Part shown: positions 51,989 through 61,121 of the stretch, one piece after another
Layout of the letters: every line of letters starts with the position of its first letter
How positions within the stretch are numbered: the first letter of the stretch is position 1
NCBI RefSeq assembly: GCF_963678835.1
Contig: NZ_OY787469.1
Span: forward strand, 1,178,001 to 1,242,000
DNA: 64,000 nt
Direction: 5' to 3'
Source of the DNA: an uncultured Desulfuromonas sp.
GTDB taxonomy: Bacteria; Desulfobacterota; Desulfuromonadia; Desulfuromonadales; Desulfuromonadaceae
Notes under the pieces: generated by a model
Seen by the model: the letters and a program-made list of their open reading frames with translations, nothing else
What the model was told of the DNA's origin: nothing
The model's database searches: none
Made by a program: the position numbers and the translations under genes

Positions 51989-53389
51989 ATGAAAAAGACA
52001 ACACAACAACCGCCCCAACCGCCTCTTGCTGCCGATGAGATGATGGCGGATCTGCCGCCGGAACAGCGGGCGGCTCTGGAGTCGGAAAACGACGTTGCTC
52101 CTGTGCATCGCCCCTTTGCCGTGAGATCGTCCGAGGCTAGCCTGGGGCCGTTTGCCAGCCTGTATGCGTCCAATGACATGAACATGCTACAGGCGATGAG
52201 CGCTCCCAAAAGCAGCTATACCACCCATATTCGCACGCTGGATGAACTGTTGGAACGGGACCGCAATCGTGAAAAGGACGGCTTCCCGCGCAAGATTCAG
52301 GTTGGTCGGCTGATCAAGCCCCAGCAGGGGGCCGGTGACAAAGTGATCGTGGTGCCGACCACAGTGGAAGAGAAGCTGATTCACGACAATCAGTTCAGCG
52401 ATCCTGAAAGTGGCGGCGGCGGTCAAGGTGGCAGTGGCGAAGGTGATGAAGGTGAAGTGATCGGTGAAGCGCCGGTGCGCCCTGAAGGAGAAGGGGAAGG
52501 GCAGGGGGCCGGTGAAGGTAAGGACGCCGCCCATGAGGTGGAATCAAGCGCCTACGATCTGGGGCGGATTCTGACCGAACAATTTGAACTGCCCAATTTG
52601 CAGAACAAAGGCAAAAAGAGTTCCCTGACTCAGTTTACCTATGATTTGACCGACCGTAATCGCGGCTTTGGCCAACTGCTCGACAAAAAAGCCACCCTGC
52701 GTCGGGTGCTGGAAACCAACATTGCTCTGGGCAACGTGGATGAGGATGGTGTCAAAGACCCTTCAAATCTGCTGATCGCGCCACGCGACAAAGTGTATCG
52801 GGTTCTGTCGAAAGAAAAGGACTATGAATCGCAGGCTATGGTGTTCTTTGTCCGTGACTACTCCGGCTCCATGCACGGAAAAGCCACTGAATTGGTGGTA
52901 TCGCAGCACGTCATGATCTATAGCTGGCTGCTTTACCAGTTCGCCCGCCGGGTGGAGACCCGTTTTATCCTCCACGATACCGAAGCGCGCGAAGTCCCGG
53001 ACTTTCACACCTATTACAATATGCAGGTGGCCGGAGGAACCCGAGTGATGGCTGCTTACAAGATGGTCAACGAAATTGTTGAACAGGAGGGGCTGGCCCG
53101 CGATTACAACATCTATGTCTTTCATGGCACCGATGGCGATGATTGGGACAGCCGCGGTAAGGAAACCCTGCCACAACTCAAACAGATGCTCACCTATGCC
53201 AGCCGGGTCGGCATTACCATTGCCGAGCATCTCTACGCCGGTGACCGTAAAACTCAGGTTGAGACCTATATCAACCAGGCGGGTCTGCTCGATACCCACG
53301 GCAACCTGCTGCGTCTTGACAGTATGGGGGAGGATGCACCGGAAGAGCGGATCATCGAAGGCATCAAAAAGCTGATTGCGCCGTCCTGA
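51989..53389 (+). CDS. YeaH/YhbH-family protein (DUF444)
   Basis: A 466-residue protein with a polar, glycine/glutamate-rich central linker (about 135-185) and a C-terminal von Willebrand A-like domain whose metal site is FVRDYSGSM (DxSxS-type). DUF444 proteins partner with PrkA/YeaG in stress response. The first ~100 residues extend beyond typical YeaH. ATG at 51989 follows GAAAGGTG. 33 bases after prkA. Confidence 0.92.
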   Translation: MKKTTQQPPQPPLAADEMMADLPPEQRAALESENDVAPVHRPFAVRSSEASLGPFASLYASNDMNMLQAMSAPKSSYTTHIRTLDELLERDRNREKDGFPRKIQVGRLIKPQQGAGDKVIVVPTTVEEKLIHDNQFSDPESGGGGQGGSGEGDEGEVIGEAPVRPEGEGEGQGAGEGKDAAHEVESSAYDLGRILTEQFELPNLQNKGKKSSLTQFTYDLTDRNRGFGQLLDKKATLRRVLETNIALGNVDEDGVKDPSNLLIAPRDKVYRVLSKEKDYESQAMVFFVRDYSGSMHGKATELVVSQHVMIYSWLLYQFARRVETRFILHDTEAREVPDFHTYYNMQVAGGTRVMAAYKMVNEIVEQEGLARDYNIYVFHGTDGDDWDSRGKETLPQLKQMLTYASRVGITIAEHLYAGDRKTQVETYINQAGLLDTHGNLLRLDSMGEDAPEERIIEGIKKLIAPS

Positions 53390-53414
53390 TACGGACAGAC
53401 GCTGAGGATACGGT

Positions 53415-55046
53415 ATGGAACTGATTAATCAGCACAGCAAAAAGATTATGGAAGGCTGTAAGGAGCGGGCTCGGGATGCCGGGCTGCGTTTTGACGAGCA
53501 GACCTTGGAGTATGTTGTCACCAATCGCGACATGCTTGAGTTGTCGCCCAAGGTGATGATCCCAACCCTTTACGATTACTGGGTGCATGACGTTGAAGTG
53601 CTCAAGGAGAAGGGCAAGTACGAACTCTATCCGGGCAATCCTTACGAGACGGTTATCAACACCCGGCCGGCCATTTCGTTCTACAACGACAACAACCCCG
53701 ACTGGCTTAACGTGATGATCTTTTACCACGTGCTCGGTCATATCGACTTTTTTCAGAACAACCTGTTCTTCCGCCATACCTGGGATTACGATCTCGCCGG
53801 TCAGGCCCTGGCCGACAAACGGCTGATCGCCCGGTTACGCTCGGAGAAAGGTCGTTGGGTTGACTACGTGATTGAGTTTACCCGCGGCATCGACAATCTG
53901 GTCGGCTACTACAATACCCTTGCTGTGGTTGAACGCAACAAAGCCAAGCGTGAGAGCCGTCGTTTTAACTATTTCTTTGATGTGTTTCTCCAGCAGGTTC
54001 GCAAGGTGACGCCCACTGAATACATGGAGGAAGTGGCGCGTTACAACGACTTTCAGAACAAATTTGAATCACGCGGTGAAGCGCATTTCTTTGCCGAAGT
54101 GGCCAAGCAGTATCCCGAATTTGAAGGAGCGTATCGCTCCTATCGCCAGAAAGGCGAGCGGCCGAAGATGGATCTGATTGAATTTCTCATCGCCCATTCG
54201 CCGTTTCTCAACAAAACAGAAAACCGCTGGATGAAATCGGTGATGCAGGTGGTGCGCAGTACTTCGGTGTATTTCCAGCCGCAGATCCGCTCCAAGATCA
54301 TGAACGAGGGCTGGGCCAGTTATTGGCATGAAACCCTGTTTTTGCAGGATGAGCGGATCAACGGTCATGAGGTTGACTTTGCCCGCATTCACGCCAATGT
54401 CACCTCCATGCCGCGTGTCGGTCTCAACCCCTATGCACTGGGATTGCGCCTGTTTCAGTCCATTGAACAGTTTGAGAACAAGGGCCATTATTCGCTGGAA
54501 TTTGAACGTCTGAAAAACACGACTCAGCGCCATAATTTCGATCAGCATAAAAAGACCGGTCGTGACTTGATCTTTGATGTGCGCGAAAATTACAACGATT
54601 TCAACTTTATCAACGAGTTTGTCGATCAGGATTTTATTGATCAGCATCAGTTGTTCGTTGCCGATAAGCGTCTCGATGAAGAGCGGATGGTGTGGCAATA
54701 CTATGTCAAGAGTCGCAGCTCGGAAGACTACCGTGCCATGCTGATGGCTTCTCTGTACCATCCACCGACCATTGAAATTGATGATCGCTCGACCGGGAGT
54801 GATTTATCGTTGAGCCATGTGTTTGAAGGCAAGCCTCTGGTGCGCGATTTTATCAGCAATACACTGCTCGGTATCGAGTATCTGTGGGGGGCGCCGGTGG
54901 TTCTGGAAACCCATGAGCCCGCACCCAACTCAAGCTTGCCCACTGAATCGCGTGGCCATGACTCCGAAGGGCAACCGAAGCCGATACAGTGGAATAAAGT
55001 GATCTATCGCATGGAAAATCGCCAGCTGAGTCGAACGCTGGTGTGA
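53415..55046 (+). CDS. spoVR: SpoVR/YcgB-family protein
   Basis: A 543-residue SpoVR-like protein. Typical features are NPYETVINTRPAISFYND near the start, MFYHVLGHIDFFQNN-like helix (FYHVLGHIDFFQN), MNEGWASYWHETLF and RVGLNPYALGLRLFQ. Family proteins are needed for spore cortex in Bacillus and for stress survival in Gram-negatives. It follows YeaH by 25 bases. Biochemical role unknown. Confidence 0.95.
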   Translation: MELINQHSKKIMEGCKERARDAGLRFDEQTLEYVVTNRDMLELSPKVMIPTLYDYWVHDVEVLKEKGKYELYPGNPYETVINTRPAISFYNDNNPDWLNVMIFYHVLGHIDFFQNNLFFRHTWDYDLAGQALADKRLIARLRSEKGRWVDYVIEFTRGIDNLVGYYNTLAVVERNKAKRESRRFNYFFDVFLQQVRKVTPTEYMEEVARYNDFQNKFESRGEAHFFAEVAKQYPEFEGAYRSYRQKGERPKMDLIEFLIAHSPFLNKTENRWMKSVMQVVRSTSVYFQPQIRSKIMNEGWASYWHETLFLQDERINGHEVDFARIHANVTSMPRVGLNPYALGLRLFQSIEQFENKGHYSLEFERLKNTTQRHNFDQHKKTGRDLIFDVRENYNDFNFINEFVDQDFIDQHQLFVADKRLDEERMVWQYYVKSRSSEDYRAMLMASLYHPPTIEIDDRSTGSDLSLSHVFEGKPLVRDFISNTLLGIEYLWGAPVVLETHEPAPNSSLPTESRGHDSEGQPKPIQWNKVIYRMENRQLSRTLV

Positions 55047-55106
55047 TGCTTTTGCCTGACAACGCCGCAAACTCCCCACGCCATAACAGGATCGGGGAAA
55101 GGAGCG

Positions 55107-57440
55107 ATGATGGATAAAATCGATGAAGCCCTGAAGCGGATCATACTCACTCAGGAGGACCTTGATCGTTACGAACCGCAATCGTACCGGGACTTTCTCC
55201 ATAAAGTGTCCCGCCAGCCGACGCGCATGTTGCGCAGTATTTTTCAGGTGTTCCACGATATGGTGTCGAGCCATATTCTTCCCATGGAGGATGACAGCAA
55301 GTTTGATCCCGAGTCGATCCATTATGTCGGTTACGATTGCTCGCCGCTGTTTGTCGAGGATTCCGACAATCCGTTTTTCGCTGACCGTCTGTTTGCCAAT
55401 CGCCTGGTGCATCTGGTTGATGCGTTGCGCCGTGGAGCCCAGCAAAATAAAATCTACGTCTTCGAAGGCCCGCCGGGCAGCGGTAAGAGTACCTTTCTCA
55501 ATAATCTGCTGATGAAGTTTGAGCAGTATGTCAACACTGAGCAGGGTGCCATGTACGAAACCGTCTGGCGATTGGACCGCGAAGTGCTTGGTCATTTGTC
55601 CGACCCGGAGGCATCCAAAATCCTTGAAGAGTTGTCACGCTTTTCCAACAGCTTTTCGCAGATGTACAAGGATGTTCAAGAAGAAAACCGCAAGAGCAGT
55701 GAAGGGCTGGCACCGCAGGGCTTTGTTGAAGTCCCCTGTCCCAGTCATGACCACCCCATCCTGATGATTCCCAAGGAATCACGCCGTCAGGTATTCGATG
55801 ATCTGTTTAAAAACGATCAGTCCAAATGGGAGTTGTTCACCGAAAAAGAATATGAGTGGGTGTTTCGCCATACTCCCTGTACCATCTGCAGTTCATTGTA
55901 TCAGGCGTTGCTCAACGTGCTTAAAGATCCGATGGAAGTCATGAAGATGGTCTACGCACGCCCCTATCGTTTCAATCGTCGTCTCGGTGAAGGGATCAGC
56001 GTGTTTACGCCTGGTGACAAGCCGATCAAGCAGACCATCCTCACCAATGAACTGCTGCAACGACGCATCAATGATCTGCTGCGCGACAGCAATCAGGTGC
56101 GTTACATCTTTTCGCGTCATGCCAAGACCAACAACGGTATCTACGCGTTGATGGATGTGAAATCGCACAACACTGAGCGGATGATCGAACTGCACAACAT
56201 CGTCAGTGAAGGGGTGCACAAACTCGAAGATATTGAGGAAAATGTCAACTCGCTGTTTTTGGCCCTGATGAATCCCGAAGATAAAGTCAATATCGGCAAT
56301 ATTCAGTCATTTTCCGACCGCATCGAATACATCAAGGTGCCCTATGTTCTTGATCTCAATACCGAAGTGCAGATCTATCGCAACATTTTCGGTAAAAGCA
56401 TTGACGAGCATTTCTTGCCGCGGGTGCTGCACAATTTTGCCCGGGTGATCATTGCGACACGCATGAAGCAAACCTCCGATGCCTTGACCGAGTGGATCGA
56501 TTATCCGAGTAAGTACAACCTGTACTGCGATGCCCATCTGCAACTGCTCAAGATGGAGATCTACACCGGTAATATTCCCAAATGGCTGACGGAAGATGAT
56601 CACCGCCGCCTGACCGCCAAACGGCGCAGTCGCATTATTGCCGAATCCGAGCAAGAGGGAGATAAAGGCTTCTCCGGTCGCGATTCGATCCGCATTTTCA
56701 ACTTGTTTTTCTCCACTTACGGTCATCGTGAGCGGTTAATCAACATGACTGTTCTCAAGGAGTTTTTCACCAAAGCGCACAAAGAACTGGGCAAATCCGT
56801 TCCGCCCGGTTTTCTCGATTCGCTGCAACGCATGTACGACTATACGGTGTTGCAGGAGGTTAAGGAGTCGCTGTACAGCTACAACGAAGAGGGGATTGTC
56901 CGTGAATTGAAAAACTACCTGTTTGCCGTTAATTACGAACCCGGCACCGATGTGGTGTGCAGTTACACCCAAGATCCTCTCAAAATCAGCGAAGAGTTTT
57001 TTAAACGCATTGAACTGCGCCTGCTCGGCGATGAGGCCACCAGCGAGCAACGCCGGCAGCTACGGGCGGATGTGCAAAGGCAATACGCCGGGACCACGCT
57101 GACCCAAGAGGTGTTGGCCGCTGGCATGCCGCTGGAAAACACCCGTCTGTTCAAAGATATTTACCAGCGCTACGTCTACTACCTCAAGGATCGGGTGCTT
57201 GATCCGTTCCTCGATAACGAAAACTTCCGTCGCGCCATCAAGGACTACGCCAGTGAAGGTTTCAAGACTTACGATAAGAAGATTCGTACCGATGTCGCGT
57301 TTCTCATCGACAACCTGCGGCGACGCTATAGTTACTCCCAGGCTGGGGCCAAAGAGATGTGCATGTACGTGATTGATAACAATCTGGCGCGGACGTTTGC
57401 CACCAAGAAGCCTTCGGCGGCTCCAGGAAAAAATGTGTAA
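55107..57440 (+). CDS. Second PrkA-like serine kinase / AAA+ protein
   Basis: A 777-residue paralogue of PrkA with an intact Walker A (EGPPGSGKST, about residue 120). It shares the PrkA-type C-terminal architecture (RDSIRIFNLFFSTYGHRERLINMTVLKEFF) but is more than 80 residues longer and has an insertion with a cysteine pair (HTPCTICSSLYQ, about 255). GAAAGGAG lies just before the ATGs at 55107 and 55110; the second has better spacing. Closes the PrkA-YeaH-SpoVR-PrkA2 cluster. No terminator is visible right after it. Confidence 0.88.
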   Translation: MMDKIDEALKRIILTQEDLDRYEPQSYRDFLHKVSRQPTRMLRSIFQVFHDMVSSHILPMEDDSKFDPESIHYVGYDCSPLFVEDSDNPFFADRLFANRLVHLVDALRRGAQQNKIYVFEGPPGSGKSTFLNNLLMKFEQYVNTEQGAMYETVWRLDREVLGHLSDPEASKILEELSRFSNSFSQMYKDVQEENRKSSEGLAPQGFVEVPCPSHDHPILMIPKESRRQVFDDLFKNDQSKWELFTEKEYEWVFRHTPCTICSSLYQALLNVLKDPMEVMKMVYARPYRFNRRLGEGISVFTPGDKPIKQTILTNELLQRRINDLLRDSNQVRYIFSRHAKTNNGIYALMDVKSHNTERMIELHNIVSEGVHKLEDIEENVNSLFLALMNPEDKVNIGNIQSFSDRIEYIKVPYVLDLNTEVQIYRNIFGKSIDEHFLPRVLHNFARVIIATRMKQTSDALTEWIDYPSKYNLYCDAHLQLLKMEIYTGNIPKWLTEDDHRRLTAKRRSRIIAESEQEGDKGFSGRDSIRIFNLFFSTYGHRERLINMTVLKEFFTKAHKELGKSVPPGFLDSLQRMYDYTVLQEVKESLYSYNEEGIVRELKNYLFAVNYEPGTDVVCSYTQDPLKISEEFFKRIELRLLGDEATSEQRRQLRADVQRQYAGTTLTQEVLAAGMPLENTRLFKDIYQRYVYYLKDRVLDPFLDNENFRRAIKDYASEGFKTYDKKIRTDVAFLIDNLRRRYSYSQAGAKEMCMYVIDNNLARTFATKKPSAAPGKNV

Positions 57441-57507
57441 AATTTACTTTTGAGTTTGGTTGGAAGAAGTCGCTTCCACCTGATTCTGGACGTTCTATTC
57501 TATCGAC

Positions 57508-57915
57508 CTTCATCCGTTTGAGATGCTTGGTGCGCACGTGAGGTGGGCGTCCGCTCAGACAGGCTGTCGACGATCATCGCGCTGACGTTCACTGCGTTCG
57601 GCGTTGCAGTACGGAAGAGCTTGGTTGCTCAATAACACACGACTGCAGGGCGGGCACCGTCCCGCCCGTTTGATTGGTGCCACGCCAGTGATAGAGCGCG
57701 ACTTAAGATTGTTATCACCGTTTTACGCCACAGACGATGAATTGCACGATTCGTCGACCTAAAGGGCGGCGAGCCGAATACGTAACGCACATCGGAAACA
57801 GACTCAGTGTCGGTTAATCTGAGGGTCAGGAGGTGTTCAGCCGGTTTTTGCATACTTTTGAGCGGCCAGTCAAAAGGATGTCGGCTGCCGGGACGAAACC
57901 CGGCGACCTTGACCT
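57508..57915 (+). repeat. Left arm of 408-bp inverted repeat
   Basis: Alignable over its full length, with scattered mismatches, to the reverse complement of 59150-59557. The outer ~31 bases (from TGGTGCGCACGTGAGG) match perfectly. The arms flank a membrane-protein gene. Confidence 0.85.
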
Positions 57916-58285
57916 TCAGTGGTTCGTAATACGAAACGAATCGCACCGGCGAACTTCATCCGCTCGCGAAGGTGGTACCCACGTGACGCGGGCTTCCGCG
58001 CCCGCACGTCGGGGCACTTTTGCGTCGACAAAAGTACCGCAAAATCGACTCCCAAGGGGTTGTCATCATTCAGCCTTCACGGAGATGTTGCGGATCTTTT
58101 TCACGTCAGCAGCGTTATCGGTCGTCGCCATAGAATCACTATAGCTCCTCCCTCTGCCTTGCTGACGCAAAAAATCTCACGCAACACCTCTCGTTCCTCT
58201 GATCAATAACAACCCCATTGCGCCCTTACGGGTTCCCTCTCTGCGTTCACTAACACCGCGATGTCGGCAAAACTCGCCCAGTCTG

Positions 58286-58403
58286 CATCAGTCCTCAAAC
58301 AGGTTGCCGACGATCATCGCGGTGACCGTTCTCTTCGTTCGGCGCTGCTGAACGGGAGAGCTGGGCTGCTAAATTACACGCGACTGGAGGGCAGAGGTGT
58401 GAA
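58286..58403 (+). repeat. Degenerate third copy of the inverted-repeat family
   Basis: Same orientation as the left arm: GACGATCATCGCG, TTCGGCG, a run near GAGCTGGGCTGCT, and CGACTGGAGGGC align with 57570-57650 of the left arm, but with many differences. Shows the repeat is a dispersed, ageing family. Confidence 0.5.
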
Positions 58404-58467
58404 ACAACAAGAATTATGTCTTGGAAACGTTAGCTGCAGAGTGAGCCTTGGGGCTTGGTGTGACGGG

Positions 58468-59034
58468 TTAATACCAATCCGGTTGATGCCGCAGGTATTG
58501 GCTGATGAAGATCAGCGTTGCCAACGGCAGGGTAATGAGTAGCCCCAGCCCGAAAAACAAGGCACCCAGGCTGAATAAAAACGAGCAGCTGATCAGGATA
58601 ATCCCCCAGTTCAGCGGGTCAGAACGCAGGGTTTCCGTGCTCCAGCGAAACGCTGTGGACACATCCATGCGGTTTTCCACCACCGCCACATAACCCGGCA
58701 GAGTGACCAGCACAAGCAGCGTCGCCAGCAGAACGCCGAATACCGGCAGCAGACTGGTCAGAAAGTAACCCACCGCCAGCACAACAGCGTAAAGAAGCGC
58801 CGGAAGAAAACAATCCCAGCCACGAAACAGCTCCCCTAAATCAGCCTCTTCACAACGACTCAGTTTGAGTAGATAACGGATATATCCGACACTCAGAGCG
58901 ATATTCAGTAACGGAATCCAGCCCAACAGACAAAACAGGATTGTTAGCAGAGTCAGGGGGCCGACGTGATCCCGCCAGCGTTGAAAGCTGGTGGCAAACA
59001 GGTCACTGACAATAGTGAATCTGGGGGGAAGCAT
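58468..59034 (-). CDS. Polytopic membrane protein (DUF4013-like)
   Basis: A 188-residue inner-membrane protein with about five helices (LTLLTILFCLLGWIPLLNI, LPALLYAVVLAVGYFLTSL, VLLATLLVLVTLPGYVAVV, ILISCSFLFSLGALFFGLGL). Repeated pattern FRWSTETLRSDP is like DUF4013/DUF975 membrane proteins. The start at 59034 has AAGGAGA 12 bases upstream; the frame is open through the right repeat arm to 59232, but those residues are repeat read-through. Flanked by 408-bp inverted repeats. Function unknown. Confidence 0.75.
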   Translation of the reverse strand: MLPPRFTIVSDLFATSFQRWRDHVGPLTLLTILFCLLGWIPLLNIALSVGYIRYLLKLSRCEEADLGELFRGWDCFLPALLYAVVLAVGYFLTSLLPVFGVLLATLLVLVTLPGYVAVVENRMDVSTAFRWSTETLRSDPLNWGIILISCSFLFSLGALFFGLGLLITLPLATLIFISQYLRHQPDWY

Positions 59035-59149
59035 TGTGGTTATCGATTCTCCTTGGGATATTGGCTCTGGAAATGACCTTAATACAGTGGAAGGATTAAG
59101 TCTATGGATAAGCGGAGGTTTTCTTTTTAATAGGGTCAAGGCCAACGTC

Positions 59150-59557
59150 AGGTCAAGGTCGCCGGGTTTCGTCCCGGCAGCCGACATACTTTTGACTTGC
59201 CGCTCAAAAGTATGCAAAAACCGGCTGAACACCTCCTGACCCTCAGATTAACCGACAATGCGTCTGTTTCCGTTGTGCGTCACAGATTCGGCTCGCCGCC
59301 CTTTAGGTCGACGAATCGTGCGACTCATCTCCTTTGGCGTAAAACGTTGATAACAATCTTCAGTCGCGCTCTATCTCTGGTGTGGCCCCGCTCAAACGGG
59401 CGGGACGGTGCCCGCCCTGCAGTTGTGTGTTATTGAGCGGCTAAGCTCTCCCGTTCAGCAGCGCCGAACGAAGAGAATGTCAGCGCGATGGTTGTCGACA
59501 GCCTGACTGAGCGGACGCCCACCTCACGTGCGCACCACGTTCCGAAAACGGATGAAG
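59150..59557 (-). repeat. Right arm of 408-bp inverted repeat
   Basis: Reverse-complement partner of 57508-57915. Open frames running through both arms give similar translations (GSPPFRSTNRA, GRDGARPAVVCY) only because of the repeat and are not considered genes. Confidence 0.85.
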
Positions 59558-59587
59558 TTTCCTATTGTACGATCATGACTAATTCAA

Positions 59588-59754
59588 CTAGTGCATTGTC
59601 AATGCTAAAAATTCGTGTGAATAGCACAGCATCGTGCCATTCATACAAGGCGCGAAATCGCCGAAGTGGCCACTCCACTTCAAGATTTTGCAACGCAGTG
59701 GGAATGGTGCAAGGCGAAGCCAGCCCCGAAAATTTCGTGTTGTCAGAGCTCGAG
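59588..59754 (+). repeat. MITE-like repeat copy 2 (167 bp)
   Basis: Same 167-bp length as copy 1 at 43086 and about 92% identical by eye. Left end CTAGTGCATTGTCAATGCTA; right end an imperfect inverted match. It lies 150 bases upstream of the IS630-family element that shares its terminal sequence. Confidence 0.75.
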
Positions 59755-59793
59755 TACTTGAACACCGTCAATTTTGTCATCGGAGTGACCACC

Positions 59794-59874
59794 TGTAGGA
59801 GCGAATTTATTCGCGAATTGTTCTGGTCATTGATCCTTATCATGATGTGAATTCGCGGCTGAAGCCGCTCCGAC
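59794..59874. repeat. REP-type palindromic pair
   Basis: TGTAGGAGCGAATTTATTCG and, inverted, TTCGCGGCTGAAGCCGCTCC form a REP-like pair, resembling the GTAGGAGCGA...GCCGCTCC intergenic repeats known from Pseudomonas. Placed between the MITE copy and the IS. Confidence 0.65.
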
Positions 59875-59978
59875 AATGTATAATCTCAACTATGCTGACG
59901 TACTAGTGCTGTGTCACCGCTAAAGATTCGGATAGATTATGCCGATACGTCCTCCAAAATCTTTTTGGAGGAGAAACC

Positions 59979-60422
59979 ATGGTCAAAAAATATATCGTTC
60001 GCCTGTCGGATCAAGAACGTCAACACTTAGAGGAAATCGTCAAGCGTCTAAAAGGGTCGTCACAGAAGGTACGGCGAGCCAACATTCTTCTTAAAGCGAA
60101 TGTAGACGGAGCCCATTGGAACGATGCCAAAATCGCCGAAGCCCTGTCTTGCCGTACCCGCACAGTTGAAAATCTCAGAAAAAGATTTGTTCTGGAGGGC
60201 TTTGATTCAGTGCTGAATCGTAAAAAACGCGAAACACCGCCCATTGCAAAGAAACTTGACGGGAAACAGGAAGCTGAAATCATCGCGTTACGTTTGGGGC
60301 CGGCTCCCAGCGGCTTTGCCAACTGGTCGTTACGCCTTTTAGCTGAGCGCGTCGTGGAGCTTGGAATCGTTGAATCGATCAGCCATGAAACGTTACGCAG
60401 AACGTTAAAAAGGGGGGCATGA
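59979..60422 (+). CDS. IS630 transposase, HTH part (orfA)
   Basis: A 147-residue helix-turn-helix protein (DAKIAEALSCRTRTVENLRKRFV) followed by a second winged-helix-like part (GFANWSLRLLAERVVELGI). It ends at a TGA overlapping the ATG of orfB. Just before the stop lies AAAAAGGGGGG (60407-60417), a likely slippery site for -1 frameshifting to make the full transposase. AGGAGAAACC ribosome-binding site upstream. Confidence 0.92.
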   Translation: MVKKYIVRLSDQERQHLEEIVKRLKGSSQKVRRANILLKANVDGAHWNDAKIAEALSCRTRTVENLRKRFVLEGFDSVLNRKKRETPPIAKKLDGKQEAEIIALRLGPAPSGFANWSLRLLAERVVELGIVESISHETLRRTLKRGA

Positions 60423-61114
60423 CACCGCGTAAAATACAATACTGGGTCATCCCGCCACATGTTGATGCTGAGTTTACGGCCGCGATGGAGGATGTCCTCG
60501 ATGTTTATGCCCAGCCCTACGATGAGGCCTACCCCGTCATCTGTATGGATGAACAGCCTGTTCAATTGACCCGGGAAACACGCACACCGATTGCCGCGAC
60601 CAAAGAGCATCCGCGACGCGTGGATTATGAATATGAACGGGCCGGAACTGCCTGTATTTTCATGTTTACAGAGCCATTATCCGGTTGGCGTAACGTGACA
60701 GCTCGTCCGCATCGAACCAAAGTCGACTGGGCTTTGGAAATGGAAGAGCTGCTGCGAACGCGCTATGCCAAAGCCCGGAAGGTTATTGTGGTGTGTGATA
60801 ACCTCAACACCCATACACGCGGAGCATTTTATGAAGCTTTTGAACCCGAAAAAGCCCGCGAACTGGTAAAACGCGTCGAGTTTCACTATACACCCAAACA
60901 TGGCAGCTGGTTGAATATCGCGGAGAACGAACTGAGTTCAATGACTCGCCAGTGTCTGTCGGGACGCAGAATCGAAAGCATAGAGATGCTACGCAAAGAA
61001 ACTGCGGCTTGGGCCAGCGCAAGCAACAAGAAACAACGCGGCGTTGACTGGCAGTTTACAATTGACAACGCTCGCAACAAATTGAAGTCGCTCTACCCGA
61101 AAATTAAGATGTGA
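60419..61114 (+). CDS. IS630 transposase, DDE catalytic part (orfB)
   Basis: A 231-residue RNase H-fold domain with the catalytic triad in ICMDEQP (Asp), VVCDNLNTH (Asp) and HGSWLNIAENELS (Glu). In the -1 frame relative to orfA and probably fused to it by ribosomal frameshifting; the ATG at 60419 could also give a separate protein. Appears intact, so the element may be active. Confidence 0.93.
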   Translation: MTPRKIQYWVIPPHVDAEFTAAMEDVLDVYAQPYDEAYPVICMDEQPVQLTRETRTPIAATKEHPRRVDYEYERAGTACIFMFTEPLSGWRNVTARPHRTKVDWALEMEELLRTRYAKARKVIVVCDNLNTHTRGAFYEAFEPEKARELVKRVEFHYTPKHGSWLNIAENELSSMTRQCLSGRRIESIEMLRKETAAWASASNKKQRGVDWQFTIDNARNKLKSLYPKIKM

Positions 61115-61121
61115 CACAGCA

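Larger units (their letters stand above)
57441..58467. other. 1-kb noncoding, repeat-derived region
   Basis: No gene supported. It contains the left arm of a 408-bp inverted repeat (57508-57915) and a degenerate third piece (58286-58403) of the same repeat family. Between them lies a GC-rich stretch (57960-58050) with a CG-rich palindrome-like segment (GCGGGC...GCCCGC) and a 5'-GGGGCACTTTT-type sequence often seen in dispersed intergenic repeats. Confidence 0.6.

Noticed and set aside
57629-57946. Open frame on the minus strand in the left repeat arm, similar to the + strand frame at 59197-59436
   Set aside because: Similarity comes from the inverted repeat itself; no start signal, and both arms have mismatches that do not look coding.
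58468-59232. Longer membrane protein starting at 59232
   Set aside because: The extra 66 residues are read through the right repeat arm; the start at 59034 has its own ribosome-binding site.
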